From Streptomyces sp. NBC_00370 (GTDB lineage: Bacteria; Actinomycetota; Actinomycetes; Streptomycetales; Streptomycetaceae), in assembly GCF_036084755.1 (NCBI RefSeq), contig NZ_CP107968.1:1364001-1428000 (forward strand): a DNA stretch of 64,000 nt, written 5' to 3'. Below, piece after piece: positions 1-9,900 of this stretch; within the stretch, counting starts at the first letter, position 1, and the number at the start of each line of letters is the position of its first letter. Below the pieces are notes generated by a model that saw only the letters and a list, made by a program, of their open reading frames with translations, had not been told where the DNA came from and searched no databases. A program made the translations under genes and the position numbers.

Positions 1-145
1 CTCTCGAAGCGGACTTCCCCCTTCCCACCATGCGCGCGTTGCCCGGGGGCCGCCATTCGGGTGAGGCAGCGTGACCGTCCGGTGTCTCTCCGTCACACCG
101 ATATCCCCGTGCCGGAGCCGTGGACGCGCGCGTAGGCTGTGCCGA

Positions 146-661
146 ATGAGCAGCTCACAGAAGGCCGGCCGGGCCTCGGTCCGGCAGCGCGCACAGGGTA
201 TGACGCACCATCAGGTCGCGGCGGCGCTCGACGAGGCCAAGGAAGCGGACGGGCCGGCCGACGACGAGCGCGGCTCGGCCGAGATCGCCGAGTGGGAGCG
301 GATCGAGGAGCTGCTCGCCGATCACGACGGTCCGTACGACCCGGACAGCGACCCCTTCGTCCAGGGCGAACTGACCGCGCGGGCCGGCCGGGAAGCGGCG
401 GAGTCGAAGGCACAGGCCCAGGCGGCATCGGCCCCGCAGGCACCGGCCAAGGCGGCCCCCGCCCCGGCCAGGGCCGGCAGCGAGACGGTCGACGCCGAGA
501 ACGCGCTGCGCTCGGCGCTGATCCGTACCGGCGCGCTGGATTCCGTCGGCCCCGACGACGACACGGTGGTGCGGCTGATCGCCGGCGCCGACCCGGGAGC
601 CGCGCTCGCCCTGACCGAATGGCTCGTCGCCGCCTACAACACCGGCCGCGCCGGGCGCTGA
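146..661 (+). CDS. hypothetical protein, Ala/Pro-rich linker with conserved-looking C-terminal helical part
   Basis: I do not recognise a family. The 171-residue product starts with a basic stretch (MSSSQKAGR), continues with an acidic segment rich in D and E (about residues 25-75), then a low-complexity Ala/Pro/Gln linker (about 90-118), and ends in a compact segment (about 120-171) that looks helical and is the most likely folded part. An in-frame GTG lies upstream at position 71 but has no ribosome site; the ATG at 146 gives the sensible N-terminus, although its own ribosome site is weak. There is no signal peptide or membrane segment. It stands alone, followed by a 368-base gap. Codon third positions are strongly G/C, so it is a real gene; the function is unknown. 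Confidence 0.7.
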   Translation: MSSSQKAGRASVRQRAQGMTHHQVAAALDEAKEADGPADDERGSAEIAEWERIEELLADHDGPYDPDSDPFVQGELTARAGREAAESKAQAQAASAPQAPAKAAPAPARAGSETVDAENALRSALIRTGALDSVGPDDDTVVRLIAGADPGAALALTEWLVAAYNTGRAGR

Positions 662-917
662 TCACCGCCAACTAGCCCGTCCCCGTACCCACTTCAGCCC
701 CGCCTCCGACGACGGTCGGCCGGTCCCCCGCCCGGCGCGTCGAACATCGGTCGCGGGGCATTTTCACGTTTGATCGTGTTGTAATCACGCAGTGAATATC
801 ACGGACAAATCATCCGCCACAAGGGTCGTACCGCTGCGCCGCAAGGCCGGTCGAAGCGGCGCCCAGCGGGAGTTCCGGCACGATGAGGGGCAGCGAATCG
901 GCGCTCCGCCACGACCC

Positions 918-947
918 TTGACACTGCTCGCGGGGGGCTCATAGTCT
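918..947 (+). promoter_or_regulatory. sigma-70-type promoter of the rhamnoside operon
   Basis: TTGACA at 918-923 and TAGTCT at 942-947 are separated by 18 bases, a good match to the Streptomyces HrdB consensus. The predicted transcript would begin near 954 and carry a leader of roughly 75 bases before the GTG at 1030. The rest of the 662-1029 gap shows AT-richer islands (about 760-810) but no other feature I can support. Confidence 0.6.
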
Positions 948-980
948 CCACGCCACAGAATTGACGTTAGTTTTCACATT

Positions 981-997
981 GAAGGATGATCATCTTC
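981..997. promoter_or_regulatory. near-palindrome in the operon leader, candidate operator
   Basis: GAAGGATGATCATCTTC contains the perfect 10-base palindrome GATGATCATC (985-994) with flanking GAAG/CTTC arms. It lies just downstream of the predicted transcription start, a position where a bound repressor would block elongation. A LacI-type or DeoR-type sugar regulator is a reasonable guess, but no cognate regulator is identified. Confidence 0.4.
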
Positions 998-1029
998 ACG
1001 CCGGTCCGGTGCGAAGGGAGGACCTGCCT

Positions 1030-3837
1030 GTGTCCGCACTGCGGCCCTATGCCCTGCGGTGCGATCACCGCACCACCCCGCTCGGAATCGACGACTCCGC
1101 TCCGCTGCTCTCCTGGCGGCTCGCCTCCGACCGGCGCGGCGACGACCCCGTCGCGTACCGGGTACGGGTCGCCGAGCGGCCCGAGGCACTGGCGGACGGC
1201 GGGCAACCCCACTGGGACAGCGGCCGGGTCGATGACTCGTCGGCGATCGGCGCCGGGTACGCGGGCCCCGCCCTGCGGGCGCGCACCCGGTACCACTGGC
1301 GGGTCGAGGTCTGGTCGGCGTCGGACGGCGCCCCCGCGGACGCCGTGTCCTGGTTCGAGACGGGTCTCGCCATGCCGTCGGGCGCGGCGGGCCAGTCGGG
1401 CAAGTCCGTGTGGCGCGCCTCCTGGATCACCCACAACCCCGACCCGGTCGACGTGGTGGACGCGCCGACCGAGGGCGAGCGCGCCCTGGACGACCACGGT
1501 CTCGCCCCGTGCCCGCTGCTGCGCCGGGTCTTCTCCGGATCGGCCGTCTCACCGCTCGTCCTGGCCAGGCTCTATGTGAGCGCGCGCGGGCTGTACGAGG
1601 TACGGCTCAACGGCGCCCGGGTCGGTGACGCCGAACTCGCCCCGGGCTGGACCGACTACACCCGCCGGGTGCAGTACCAGACGTACGACGTGACCGACCT
1701 GGTCAGCCAGGGTGAGAACGTCCTGGCCGCGACGATCGCCGACGGCTGGTGGAGCGGGTTCGTCGGCTTCGAGCCGCGCAGGGCGGGCGCGCACTACGGC
1801 ACGTTCCCGCAGTTCATCGCCGAACTCCAGCTGACCCACGCCGACGGCAGTGTCAGCACGGTCGTCACCGACGACAGCTGGGTCACGCACACCGGCGCGA
1901 TCCGGCACGCCGATCTGCTGATGGGTGAGTGCCACGACCTGCGGCGCGCGGTCGACGGCTGGGAGCTGCCCGGCTTCGACGCGCGGGACTGGTCGCCCGC
2001 CCGGATCACCGACGCGGAGCACCGGCTGCTGGTGGCCTCGGTCGACGAGCCCGTACGCGCCATGGCCGAGGTACGGCCCGTCTCGGTCACCCGTGTCTCG
2101 CAGGACACGCACATCGTCGACTTCGGCCAGAATCTCGCCGGGCGGGTACGGCTCGGTGTGGACGGACTCGCCGCCGGCGCCCGGGTGGTCGTCCGGCACG
2201 CCGAGGTGCTGGACGAGAACCAGCGCCTGTACACCGCCAATCTGCGCACGGCCGCCGCGACGGACGTACTGATCGGTGACGGCCGCCGGCACATCGACTT
2301 CGAGCCGAAGTTCACCTACCACGGCTTCCGTTACGCGGAGATCACCGGCGTACCGGCGCTGAGCGGCGACGACGTGGTGGCTGTCGCACTGCACAGCGAC
2401 ACCCCCTGGGCCGGTTCCTTCGACTGCTCGGATCCTGACATCCGCCGGCTCCACGCGTGTGTGGAGTGGGGGCAGCGCTCCAACTTCGTCAGTGTGCCGA
2501 CCGACTGCCCGCAGCGTGACGAGCGGCTCGGCTGGCTGGCCGACGCGCAGGTCTTCCTTCCCACGGCCGCCCTCAACGCCGATGTGGCGGCCTTCTTCAC
2601 CAAGTGGCTGCGCGACGTGGACGACGCCCGCACGCCCGAGGGCGGCTTCACGAACGTGGCACCGCGCCTCGCGGGTGTCGCCGACGAAGGGGCGCCGGGC
2701 TGGGGCGACGCCGGGGTGATCGTGCCGTGGCACCTCTACCGGACCTACGGTGACCCGCGGTTCCTCTCCCGCGCGCTGGACGGCATGCGCGGCTGGGTCG
2801 CCCTGATCCACCGGCACAACCCCGATCTGATCTGGCGCCACCGGGTGGGCCCGCACTTCTCCGACTGGCTCGCCCCCGGCACCCCCACCCCGCGCGAGGT
2901 CATCGCCACCGCCTACTTCGCGCACAGCGCCCGGCTCACGGCGCTGGCGGCCGACGCGCTGGGACGGCACGACGTGGCGGAGGCCCACCACCGGCTGGCC
3001 GCGGCGGTCAGGTCCGCGTTCGTCGAGCGCTTCGTCACCGTCGAAGGCCCGGAAGGCGGGGAATCCGAACGGCGGTTGCGGGTGGCCGGTGACACGCAGA
3101 CCGGCTATCTGGTCTCGCTCGCCTTCGGCCTGCTGCCCGACCACCTCACCGAAGGCGCCGCGAAGCGCCTCGCCGAACTGGTCGAGGCGGCGGGACCCGC
3201 TCTGCAGACGGGATTCGTCGGTGTGGCGCTCGCGGCGCCCGTGCTCGACGCGTACGGGCGCGCCGATCTGGCCCACGCGCTGCTGCGCCGCACGGAAGTG
3301 CCGTCGTGGCTGTTCCCGCTGCGGCACGGTGCCACCACCATCTGGGAGCGGTGGGACGGCTGGACGCCCGACGGCGGCTTCCGGGCACCGGCGATGAACT
3401 CCTTCAACCACTACGCGCTCGGCTCCATCGGCGAATGGCTGTACCGAGGCGTCGCCGGTGTGGACCAGGCCGAGGACTCCGTCGCCTACCGGCGGCTGCG
3501 AGTACGGCCCGAGCCCGGCGCCCTCACCTACGCGAGCGCCCGCTACGAGTCGGCGCGCGGCACCGTGGCAGCCGGCTGGCGGCGCAGGGGCGACGGTCTC
3601 AGCCTGCGGGTGCAGGTACCGCCGGGTGCCACCGCTGACGTGTTCGTCCCCACCACCGATCCCGGCTCGGTGCGCGAAGCCGAAGCGGCGCCGGGCGACA
3701 GCGGCCACGCCGCCCTGATCGGTACGGGCCCCGGCCACGCCCACTACCGGGTGGCTTCGGGGGCCTACCACTTCACCGCGGCATTCTCTCCGGCGGAGCG
3801 ACCGCCCGCCGGTCTCCATGAGGAGGACACACCATGA
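1030..3837 (+). CDS. alpha-L-rhamnosidase, glycoside hydrolase family 78
   Basis: Predicted to release terminal L-rhamnose from glycosides. The 935-residue length and layout fit GH78: an N-terminal Ig-like/carbohydrate-binding part, a second beta domain (about 180-350), the (alpha/alpha)6 barrel and a C-terminal beta-sandwich. The hallmark DCPQRDERLGW lies at about residues 492-502 and holds the acidic residues used by the family; TIWERWDGW near residue 773 carries the second conserved Glu. I chose GTG 1030 because AAGGGAGG sits just upstream; a TTG at 961 is in frame but has no ribosome site. No signal peptide is visible, so it probably acts inside the cell on imported rhamnosides. Its stop overlaps the next start (ATGA), so the operon is translationally coupled. 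Confidence 0.88.
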   Translation: MSALRPYALRCDHRTTPLGIDDSAPLLSWRLASDRRGDDPVAYRVRVAERPEALADGGQPHWDSGRVDDSSAIGAGYAGPALRARTRYHWRVEVWSASDGAPADAVSWFETGLAMPSGAAGQSGKSVWRASWITHNPDPVDVVDAPTEGERALDDHGLAPCPLLRRVFSGSAVSPLVLARLYVSARGLYEVRLNGARVGDAELAPGWTDYTRRVQYQTYDVTDLVSQGENVLAATIADGWWSGFVGFEPRRAGAHYGTFPQFIAELQLTHADGSVSTVVTDDSWVTHTGAIRHADLLMGECHDLRRAVDGWELPGFDARDWSPARITDAEHRLLVASVDEPVRAMAEVRPVSVTRVSQDTHIVDFGQNLAGRVRLGVDGLAAGARVVVRHAEVLDENQRLYTANLRTAAATDVLIGDGRRHIDFEPKFTYHGFRYAEITGVPALSGDDVVAVALHSDTPWAGSFDCSDPDIRRLHACVEWGQRSNFVSVPTDCPQRDERLGWLADAQVFLPTAALNADVAAFFTKWLRDVDDARTPEGGFTNVAPRLAGVADEGAPGWGDAGVIVPWHLYRTYGDPRFLSRALDGMRGWVALIHRHNPDLIWRHRVGPHFSDWLAPGTPTPREVIATAYFAHSARLTALAADALGRHDVAEAHHRLAAAVRSAFVERFVTVEGPEGGESERRLRVAGDTQTGYLVSLAFGLLPDHLTEGAAKRLAELVEAAGPALQTGFVGVALAAPVLDAYGRADLAHALLRRTEVPSWLFPLRHGATTIWERWDGWTPDGGFRAPAMNSFNHYALGSIGEWLYRGVAGVDQAEDSVAYRRLRVRPEPGALTYASARYESARGTVAAGWRRRGDGLSLRVQVPPGATADVFVPTTDPGSVREAEAAPGDSGHAALIGTGPGHAHYRVASGAYHFTAAFSPAERPPAGLHEEDTP

Positions 3838-5141
3838 GCACGGGTTCCCGAAGTCTGCCCGGCCGGGGCACGGTGAGCCGCCGGGGGTTCCTCCGCGTCG
3901 GCGGCGGGGTCGTGGCCGCCACCGCGCTCCCTTCGGTCCTCACGGCGTGTTCGGGGTCGAGCGGCGGATCGGGCAAGGTACGTATCGTCGGTGTCGCCGA
4001 CGAACAGAAGCCGATCACCGACCTGCTCGCCGTCTACCGCAAGAGCCACCCGGACACCGCGTTCAGCACCTCCTTCGCACCGACCGACCAGGTGCAGACG
4101 GTGGTGCGGACCCAGCTCGCCGGCGGCAACGCCCCTGATGTGCATGTGCTCTACCCGGGCAGTGGCAGCGCGATGTCCATGGTCGAGCTGGCCAAGGCGG
4201 GGCTGCTGGCCGACCTCGACGACCAGGCGTGGACGAAGACCATCCCGAAGGGCTTCGACGCCGCGTACCGCAGGGACGGCAAGACCTATCTGTACTCGGC
4301 CGGCAGCAGCACCATCGGCGCCATCTACAACAAGAAGGTGTTCGCCGACGCCGGTGTCGAGCCGCCCAAGACCTGGTCCGAACTGCTCGAAGTCTGCGGC
4401 AAGTTGAAGGCCAAGGGCGTGGTGCCGATCGCACTGGGCGCACAGACCCCGTGGGTCACCCAGCTGATCACCTACGCACTGGTGCCCAACGCGGTCTACG
4501 CCGAGAACGCCACGTTCGACGACGACATGGCGGCAGGGCGCGCCAAGTTCGCCGACTCGGGCTGGGCCGACGCCATGGGCAAGTACCAGAACCTGCAGAA
4601 GCGCGGCTTCTTCAACGACAACCCCAACGGCACCACGTACGAGCAGCAGACCTCGATGGTCGCCACGGGCAAGGCGGCCATGGCCGTGCAGGTGTCGTCC
4701 GTGCTGACCAACTTCCGGCAGGCCGCGAAGACCCCGGACGACATCAGCATGTTCCCGTTGCCCGGCGGGGACGACCCGGCGAAGCTGTGGATCCCGGCGG
4801 GTGTCGTGGTCGGTCTCGGGGTGTCGGCGCGGGCCAAGAACGCCGCCAAGGGCAGGCAGTTCATCGAATTCCTCGGCAAGCAGGAGAATCTCAACGCCTG
4901 GGCGACGGCGGTCTCGGCCATCCCGTTCACCCGGGACTCCACCACCCAACTGGACCCGGCGCTCAAGGAGTTCCTGCCCATCATCGACGACAACCGCGCC
5001 GTCCCCTTCATGGACCAGCGCTGGCCCAACGCCGAGGTGCAGCCGGCCCACTTCGCCGCCGTACAGGACCTGCTCGCCGGCAAGACCGATGTGAAGGGCG
5101 CACTGGGCGAGATGGACAAGGCCTACGGGAAGCAGTCGTGA
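3834..5141 (+). CDS. ABC transporter extracellular solute-binding lipoprotein (family 1)
   Basis: Carbohydrate-binding component of an ABC importer, 435 residues. The N-terminus has a twin-arginine motif (SRRGFL, residues 15-20), a hydrophobic stretch and a lipobox LTAC with the lipidated Cys at residue 39, so it should be exported by Tat and anchored to the membrane. The rest shows the family 1 pattern of maltose/multiple-sugar binding proteins. It lies between a rhamnosidase and two permeases, which suggests a rhamnose-containing oligosaccharide or plant glycoside as ligand. It overlaps the upstream gene by ATGA and the downstream permease by GTGA. Confidence 0.88.
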   Translation: MSTGSRSLPGRGTVSRRGFLRVGGGVVAATALPSVLTACSGSSGGSGKVRIVGVADEQKPITDLLAVYRKSHPDTAFSTSFAPTDQVQTVVRTQLAGGNAPDVHVLYPGSGSAMSMVELAKAGLLADLDDQAWTKTIPKGFDAAYRRDGKTYLYSAGSSTIGAIYNKKVFADAGVEPPKTWSELLEVCGKLKAKGVVPIALGAQTPWVTQLITYALVPNAVYAENATFDDDMAAGRAKFADSGWADAMGKYQNLQKRGFFNDNPNGTTYEQQTSMVATGKAAMAVQVSSVLTNFRQAAKTPDDISMFPLPGGDDPAKLWIPAGVVVGLGVSARAKNAAKGRQFIEFLGKQENLNAWATAVSAIPFTRDSTTQLDPALKEFLPIIDDNRAVPFMDQRWPNAEVQPAHFAAVQDLLAGKTDVKGALGEMDKAYGKQS

Positions 5142-6112
5142 AAGAACCTCGTACCGCGGGACCCGAGCCCCGGACCGCCAAGCCCCGGCCCCGTACCGTA
5201 CCCCTCCGGCTCCGTTTCGCCGGACCCCGGCCCGGCCGCCGTGACCCCACCGTTCCGCCGTGGATGTTCGTCGTTCCGGCGCTCGTCGTGTACGCGATCG
5301 TCGTCCTGTACCCGAGCATCGCCGGTGTGGTCTACGCGTTCACCGACTGGTCCGGCATCGGATCGTTCTCGTTCGTGGGCCTCGCCAACTTCCACACCCT
5401 GCTCGGTGACGACCGCGCCATCCAGTCCGTCACCAACACCCTGCTGCTGACCGTCGCCGTCGTCGTCGTGCAGAACGGCATCGGGCTGCTGCTGGCGCTC
5501 GGCGTGAACGCCAACATCAAGTCCAGGGCGCTGCTGCGGGTGATCTTCTTCGCGCCCGCCGTGGTCAGCCCGGTGATGGTGGCGTTCCTCTGGAAGTACG
5601 TCTACAACCCCGACAACGGCGCGGGGCTCAACGGCATTCTCGGCGCCGTCGGTCTGGGCAGTCTGCGCCAGGACTGGCTGGGCAACCCGTCGCTCGCGCT
5701 GTGGTCCGTGGCGGCGATGGTCGTGTGGCAGTACGCCGGCTACTCGATGGTGATCTTCCTGGCCGGTCTGCAGGGCGTGCCCGCCGAACTCCACGAGGCG
5801 GCGCGGATCGACGGCGCCGGCACCTGGCAGCGGTTCCGCTACGTCACCTGGCCGCTGCTGGCACCGGCACTGACCATCAACCTGATGCTGTCCACGATCG
5901 GCGGCCTGAAGCTCTTCGACCAGGTGTACGCGGCGACCAACGGCGGCCCCGGCACATCGAGCGAGACGCTGTCGACCGTGCTCTACAAGGAAGCGTTCGT
6001 GTACGGGAAGTTCGGCTACAGCACGGCTGTGGCGCTGGTCCTCGCGCTGTTCGTGGCCGCCGTCTCCCTGATCCAACTCCGTTATCTGCGTGCCCGGGAG
6101 GTCACCGCGTGA
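5138..6112 (+). CDS. ABC sugar transporter permease (MalF/LacF type)
   Basis: Inner-membrane permease of the same importer, 324 residues. A Pro/Arg-rich cytoplasmic N-terminus of about 40 residues is followed by six predicted transmembrane segments. The EAA loop that contacts the ATPase is visible as ELHEAARIDGAGTWQRF. The start is GTG 5138, overlapping the previous stop. No ATPase gene is present in the operon; in Streptomyces such importers are commonly energised by the shared ATPase MsiK encoded elsewhere, and I infer the same here. Confidence 0.88.
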   Translation: MKEPRTAGPEPRTAKPRPRTVPLRLRFAGPRPGRRDPTVPPWMFVVPALVVYAIVVLYPSIAGVVYAFTDWSGIGSFSFVGLANFHTLLGDDRAIQSVTNTLLLTVAVVVVQNGIGLLLALGVNANIKSRALLRVIFFAPAVVSPVMVAFLWKYVYNPDNGAGLNGILGAVGLGSLRQDWLGNPSLALWSVAAMVVWQYAGYSMVIFLAGLQGVPAELHEAARIDGAGTWQRFRYVTWPLLAPALTINLMLSTIGGLKLFDQVYAATNGGPGTSSETLSTVLYKEAFVYGKFGYSTAVALVLALFVAAVSLIQLRYLRAREVTA

Positions 6113-6996
6113 GTACCTTCACGGCCGGCGGGGTCAACACCGGCGCCGAGCGGCCCGTCACGGCACGCCGCAAGCGACGGCCCGGGTACGGGCGTTACGC
6201 CCTCGAACTGGTGATGATCGCGGCCGCCGTCGTCTTCCTGTTCCCGGTGTACGCCCTGCTCACGCTGGCGCTCAAGTCCCCGTCGCAGATCGCCGACTCA
6301 CCCCTGTCGCCGCCGACCTCACCCACCTTCGACAACTTCGGCAACGCCTGGTCGTCCGCGTCCCTCGGGTCGGCCCTGGTGAACAGCGCGGTCATCACCG
6401 CCGTCAGTCTGCTGCTGCTCATCGTGGTCGGCTCGACCGGCGCCTACTACCTGGCGCGGTGTGTCCGGGGCCTCGGCTACGGGCTGTACGTCCTGTTCCT
6501 GCTGGGGATCGTCCTGCCGTTCCAGCTCGGCATGATCCCGCTGTACAGACTGGTCGACGACCTCGGCTGGCTCGGCACCTACCAGGGCATGATCCTGTTC
6601 TACACCGGCATCCAACTGCCGTTCACCGTCTTCCTCTACACCGGATTCATCCGGGCGCTGCCGGCGGACTACGCGCAGGCGGCGCTGATCGACGGGTGCA
6701 ACCACCGGCAGGCGTTCACCCGGATCGTCTTCCCGCTGCTGCGGCCGATCACCGGCACCGTGATCATTCTGAACGCGGTCTTCATCTGGAACGACTTCTT
6801 CACCCCGCTGCTGTACCTGGGCGGCTCCGGCAAGGAGACCGTGCCGGTGGGGATCTTCTCATTCGTCGGGCAGTACGTCTCCGACTACGGTCTGGTCTTC
6901 GCGGGTCTGGCGCTCGCCGCGCTGCCGATCCTCGTCATCTTCCTGTTCCTCCAGCGTTTCGTGATCAAGGGGTTCGCAGGTGGGCTCAAGGGCTGA
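6109..6996 (+). CDS. ABC sugar transporter permease (MalG/LacG type)
   Basis: Second permease of the importer, 295 residues, about six transmembrane segments and the EAA loop DYAQAALIDGCNHRQAF. The start is GTG 6109, four bases inside the end of the first permease. Together with that protein it forms the membrane channel for the sugar delivered by the lipoprotein encoded upstream. Its last codons overlap the start of the large hydrolase gene. Confidence 0.88.
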   Translation: MSTFTAGGVNTGAERPVTARRKRRPGYGRYALELVMIAAAVVFLFPVYALLTLALKSPSQIADSPLSPPTSPTFDNFGNAWSSASLGSALVNSAVITAVSLLLLIVVGSTGAYYLARCVRGLGYGLYVLFLLGIVLPFQLGMIPLYRLVDDLGWLGTYQGMILFYTGIQLPFTVFLYTGFIRALPADYAQAALIDGCNHRQAFTRIVFPLLRPITGTVIILNAVFIWNDFFTPLLYLGGSGKETVPVGIFSFVGQYVSDYGLVFAGLALAALPILVIFLFLQRFVIKGFAGGLKG

Positions 6997-9900
6997 CGGC
7001 CTCCCGGGAGAGATAGCCGCGATCCTCGCCGCACCGCCGAGGGCCTTCTCGCCCACCGCCATCTGGTGGTGGAGCGGGGAGCGCCTGGACCGGGCGCGGC
7101 TGCGGGCGCAGCTCGAACGGTTCGCCGAGGGCGGGGTGTTCAACCTCGTCATCCTCAATCTGGCGCCGTCAGGACCCCTGTTCGGCTCCGACGCGGACGA
7201 CCCGCCGTTCATGAGCGACGCCTGGTGGGCGCTGCTCGACGGGGTGTGCCAGGACGCGGCCGAGCTGGGCGTGTTCCTCTGGTTCTACGACCAGTTGGGC
7301 TTCTCGGGCGCCGATCTGCAGGCCCGCCTCGTGGACGAGCGGCCGCAGTACGCGGGCCGCCGGCTGGAGCGGGTGCGTGCGGTCGTGGACGGTGCCGGTG
7401 AGCTGAGCTGCCCGCCCGAGGGGCAGCCGGTCGGCGGTCACGCGGAACCCCTCGACCAGGCGGGGCGGGTCACGGGGCCGCCCGTCGCCGTCGCCGTCGA
7501 CGGGCGGACCGTACGGCCGCCGGGCCCGGGGCGCTGGCGGCTGACGCTCCATCACCATGTGCCTCTGGGCTTCGACTACCTCGGCGCGGAGGCGTGCGCC
7601 GCGCTTCTCGACCGGGTGCACGGCGCCTTCGAGCGGCATCTCGGCGACCGGCTCGGGACCGTCGTCGTCGGCTCGTTCCAGGACGAACTGCCGTCCCTGC
7701 CCACCTGGTCGGCCGGGTTCGCCGCCGACTTCCTGCGGCTGCGCGGCTACGACCTCGTGCCGTACCTCGACGCGCTGTACGACGGCAGCGCCGGGGCGGG
7801 ACCGGACACCGGCCGGATACGCCACGACTACCAGCTGACCCGGGCGGAGCTGGCCGAGGAGGCGTTCTTCCGGCCGCTCGCGGGGTGGCACGAGCGGCAC
7901 GGGCTGCTCGTCGGCTGCGACCAGCAGGACCCGGCACGCGCCGGACACCCGGTCGGCGGCGTCGAGTTGTACGCGGACTACGCCAGGACCCACCGCTGGT
8001 TCTCGGCCCCCGGCTCGGACCACCACGGCGACGCCCGTATCCACTCCTCGCTGGCGCATCTGTACGGCGGCCGGCGCACCTGGATCGAGGCGTTCCACTC
8101 CACCGGGTGGGGCGGGACCCTGGAGGAGACGTTCGACTGGCTGCTGCCGTGGCTGCGCGCGGGAGCGACCCTCTACAACCCGCACGCGGTGTACGCGACG
8201 ACCAAGGGCGGTTGGTGGGAGTGGGCGCCGCCGGGCACCGACTGGCGGCAGCCGTACTGGCGCCACCACCGGGTCTTCGCCGACGCGGTGACGCGGCTGT
8301 GCGCGATCCTGAGCCTCGGCCGCCATCTGTGCGAGGTCGCGGTGCTGCTGCCCACCACGACGGCGCAGGCCGGCACGGCTCTCGACGGTGTGTCGGCGGC
8401 AGCGGCCCGCGCCCAGGCGGTGTATCTGGAACTCGTCGGTGACATGACCTGGTTCCACACCAGGCCCGGGGTGCTCGACCAGCTCGGCCATGACGCCGAC
8501 GTGATCGACGACGCCTCACTGGCGCGGGCGGCGGTGCGCGACGGAGGCGCCGACGGGACCCGGCTCTGTGTCGCCGATGAGCGCTACGCGACGGTGCTGC
8601 TGCCCGCGTGCACGGTCCTTGAGGCGCACACCGTGCGGCGGTTGGTGGAGTTCGCTTCGGCGGGCGGGCGTCTCGTCGCGCTGGGGGCCGTACCCGAGGA
8701 GATCGTGGGCACGGACGCCGACGCTGATTCCGTCACGCTTGCGGCGCTGCGGGCCTGCTTCGCCGACGGCCGCGCCGTGTTCGTACTCACGGCGCAGGAG
8801 CTGGCGGGTGTGCTGTCCGATGTGCTTCCCGGGCAGCGCCCGGCCGTCGAGGCGACGGTGCCCGTGCTCGCCCGCCGGGTGGGGGACGCCACCGTGGTGT
8901 TCCTGACGGCGGGCGCGCCGCGCGCGACCCGGGCGGCCGTCGCCGCGCCCGACGAGCGGGGTGCCGCGCTCGGCTGGCTCGACGCGCGCTACGACTTCGA
9001 CCCCGGCCGCTACGCGCGCACCGCGCGGGTGCGGGTACGCGGCGTGGCGGGACCCGCCGTACTGCTGGACCCGTTCGGCGGTGCGCCCCGCCCCCTGCCG
9101 GTCGGGGACGCCGCGGACGAACCGGGGTGCCGCGAGGTCGATGTGCCCTTCGACGCGGGTCCCGCCGCTGTGCTGGTGTTCCCCGCCGGTTCCGATGACC
9201 CGCCGGGTCCGGAGGCCGTCGGGTCCGCCGGCGCGGACGGCTCTGTGGTGATCCCCGCCGAGGCGGACTGGGACATGTGTCTCGTGCCGACGGCGGACAA
9301 CACCTGGGGCGACTTCGACCGTCCCGCTGCCGTGGTGCGGGACGGTCAGGTCCACACCGAGCTGCGTACGTTCCGGCACCGGGCGGAAGGCCCCGGCGAC
9401 GACGGCGTACGCGACGGGTGGGCGGTGTCGGGGGGCACCGCCCCTCCGGCCAAGGAACAACAGCCCCTCGTGCACGCCACGTTCGGACCGCACGCCGTGC
9501 TGCGTGACGCGGACGGGGAGACAGTCAGGGTGCTGGAGTGGTCCAACTCCCTTGGCATCCACAAGGATCCGGTGCACCGTCCCGTCCTGGGCCCCAAGGG
9601 CCATGTGCCGGAGGAGTTCATCCACATCGGCCCGACACCGGCCGGGACGACCGTACGGGTGGCGGTCGAACTGCTCCTGTCCGAGGCCTTCGAGGGACAT
9701 CTCGCGATCGGCGCCGCGGCGGCGAAGTCCGCCCGTCTCGCCGGGCAGCCGGTCGGCCTGGACGACGGCGGACATCTCGCCCTGGGAACAGTCCAGTTGG
9801 GTGCCGGCCGTCAGCTGCTGGAGCTGGAGCTGACACCCGACCAGGACGTCGAGCTGCGCGCCCATGTGGCGCTCGTCCGCGATCCGGACCGCTACCGGCG

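Noticed and set aside
1549..3819. A minus-strand open frame of 756 codons opposite the GH78 gene
   Set aside because: Same antisense effect; no motif, and the plus strand encodes a full GH78.
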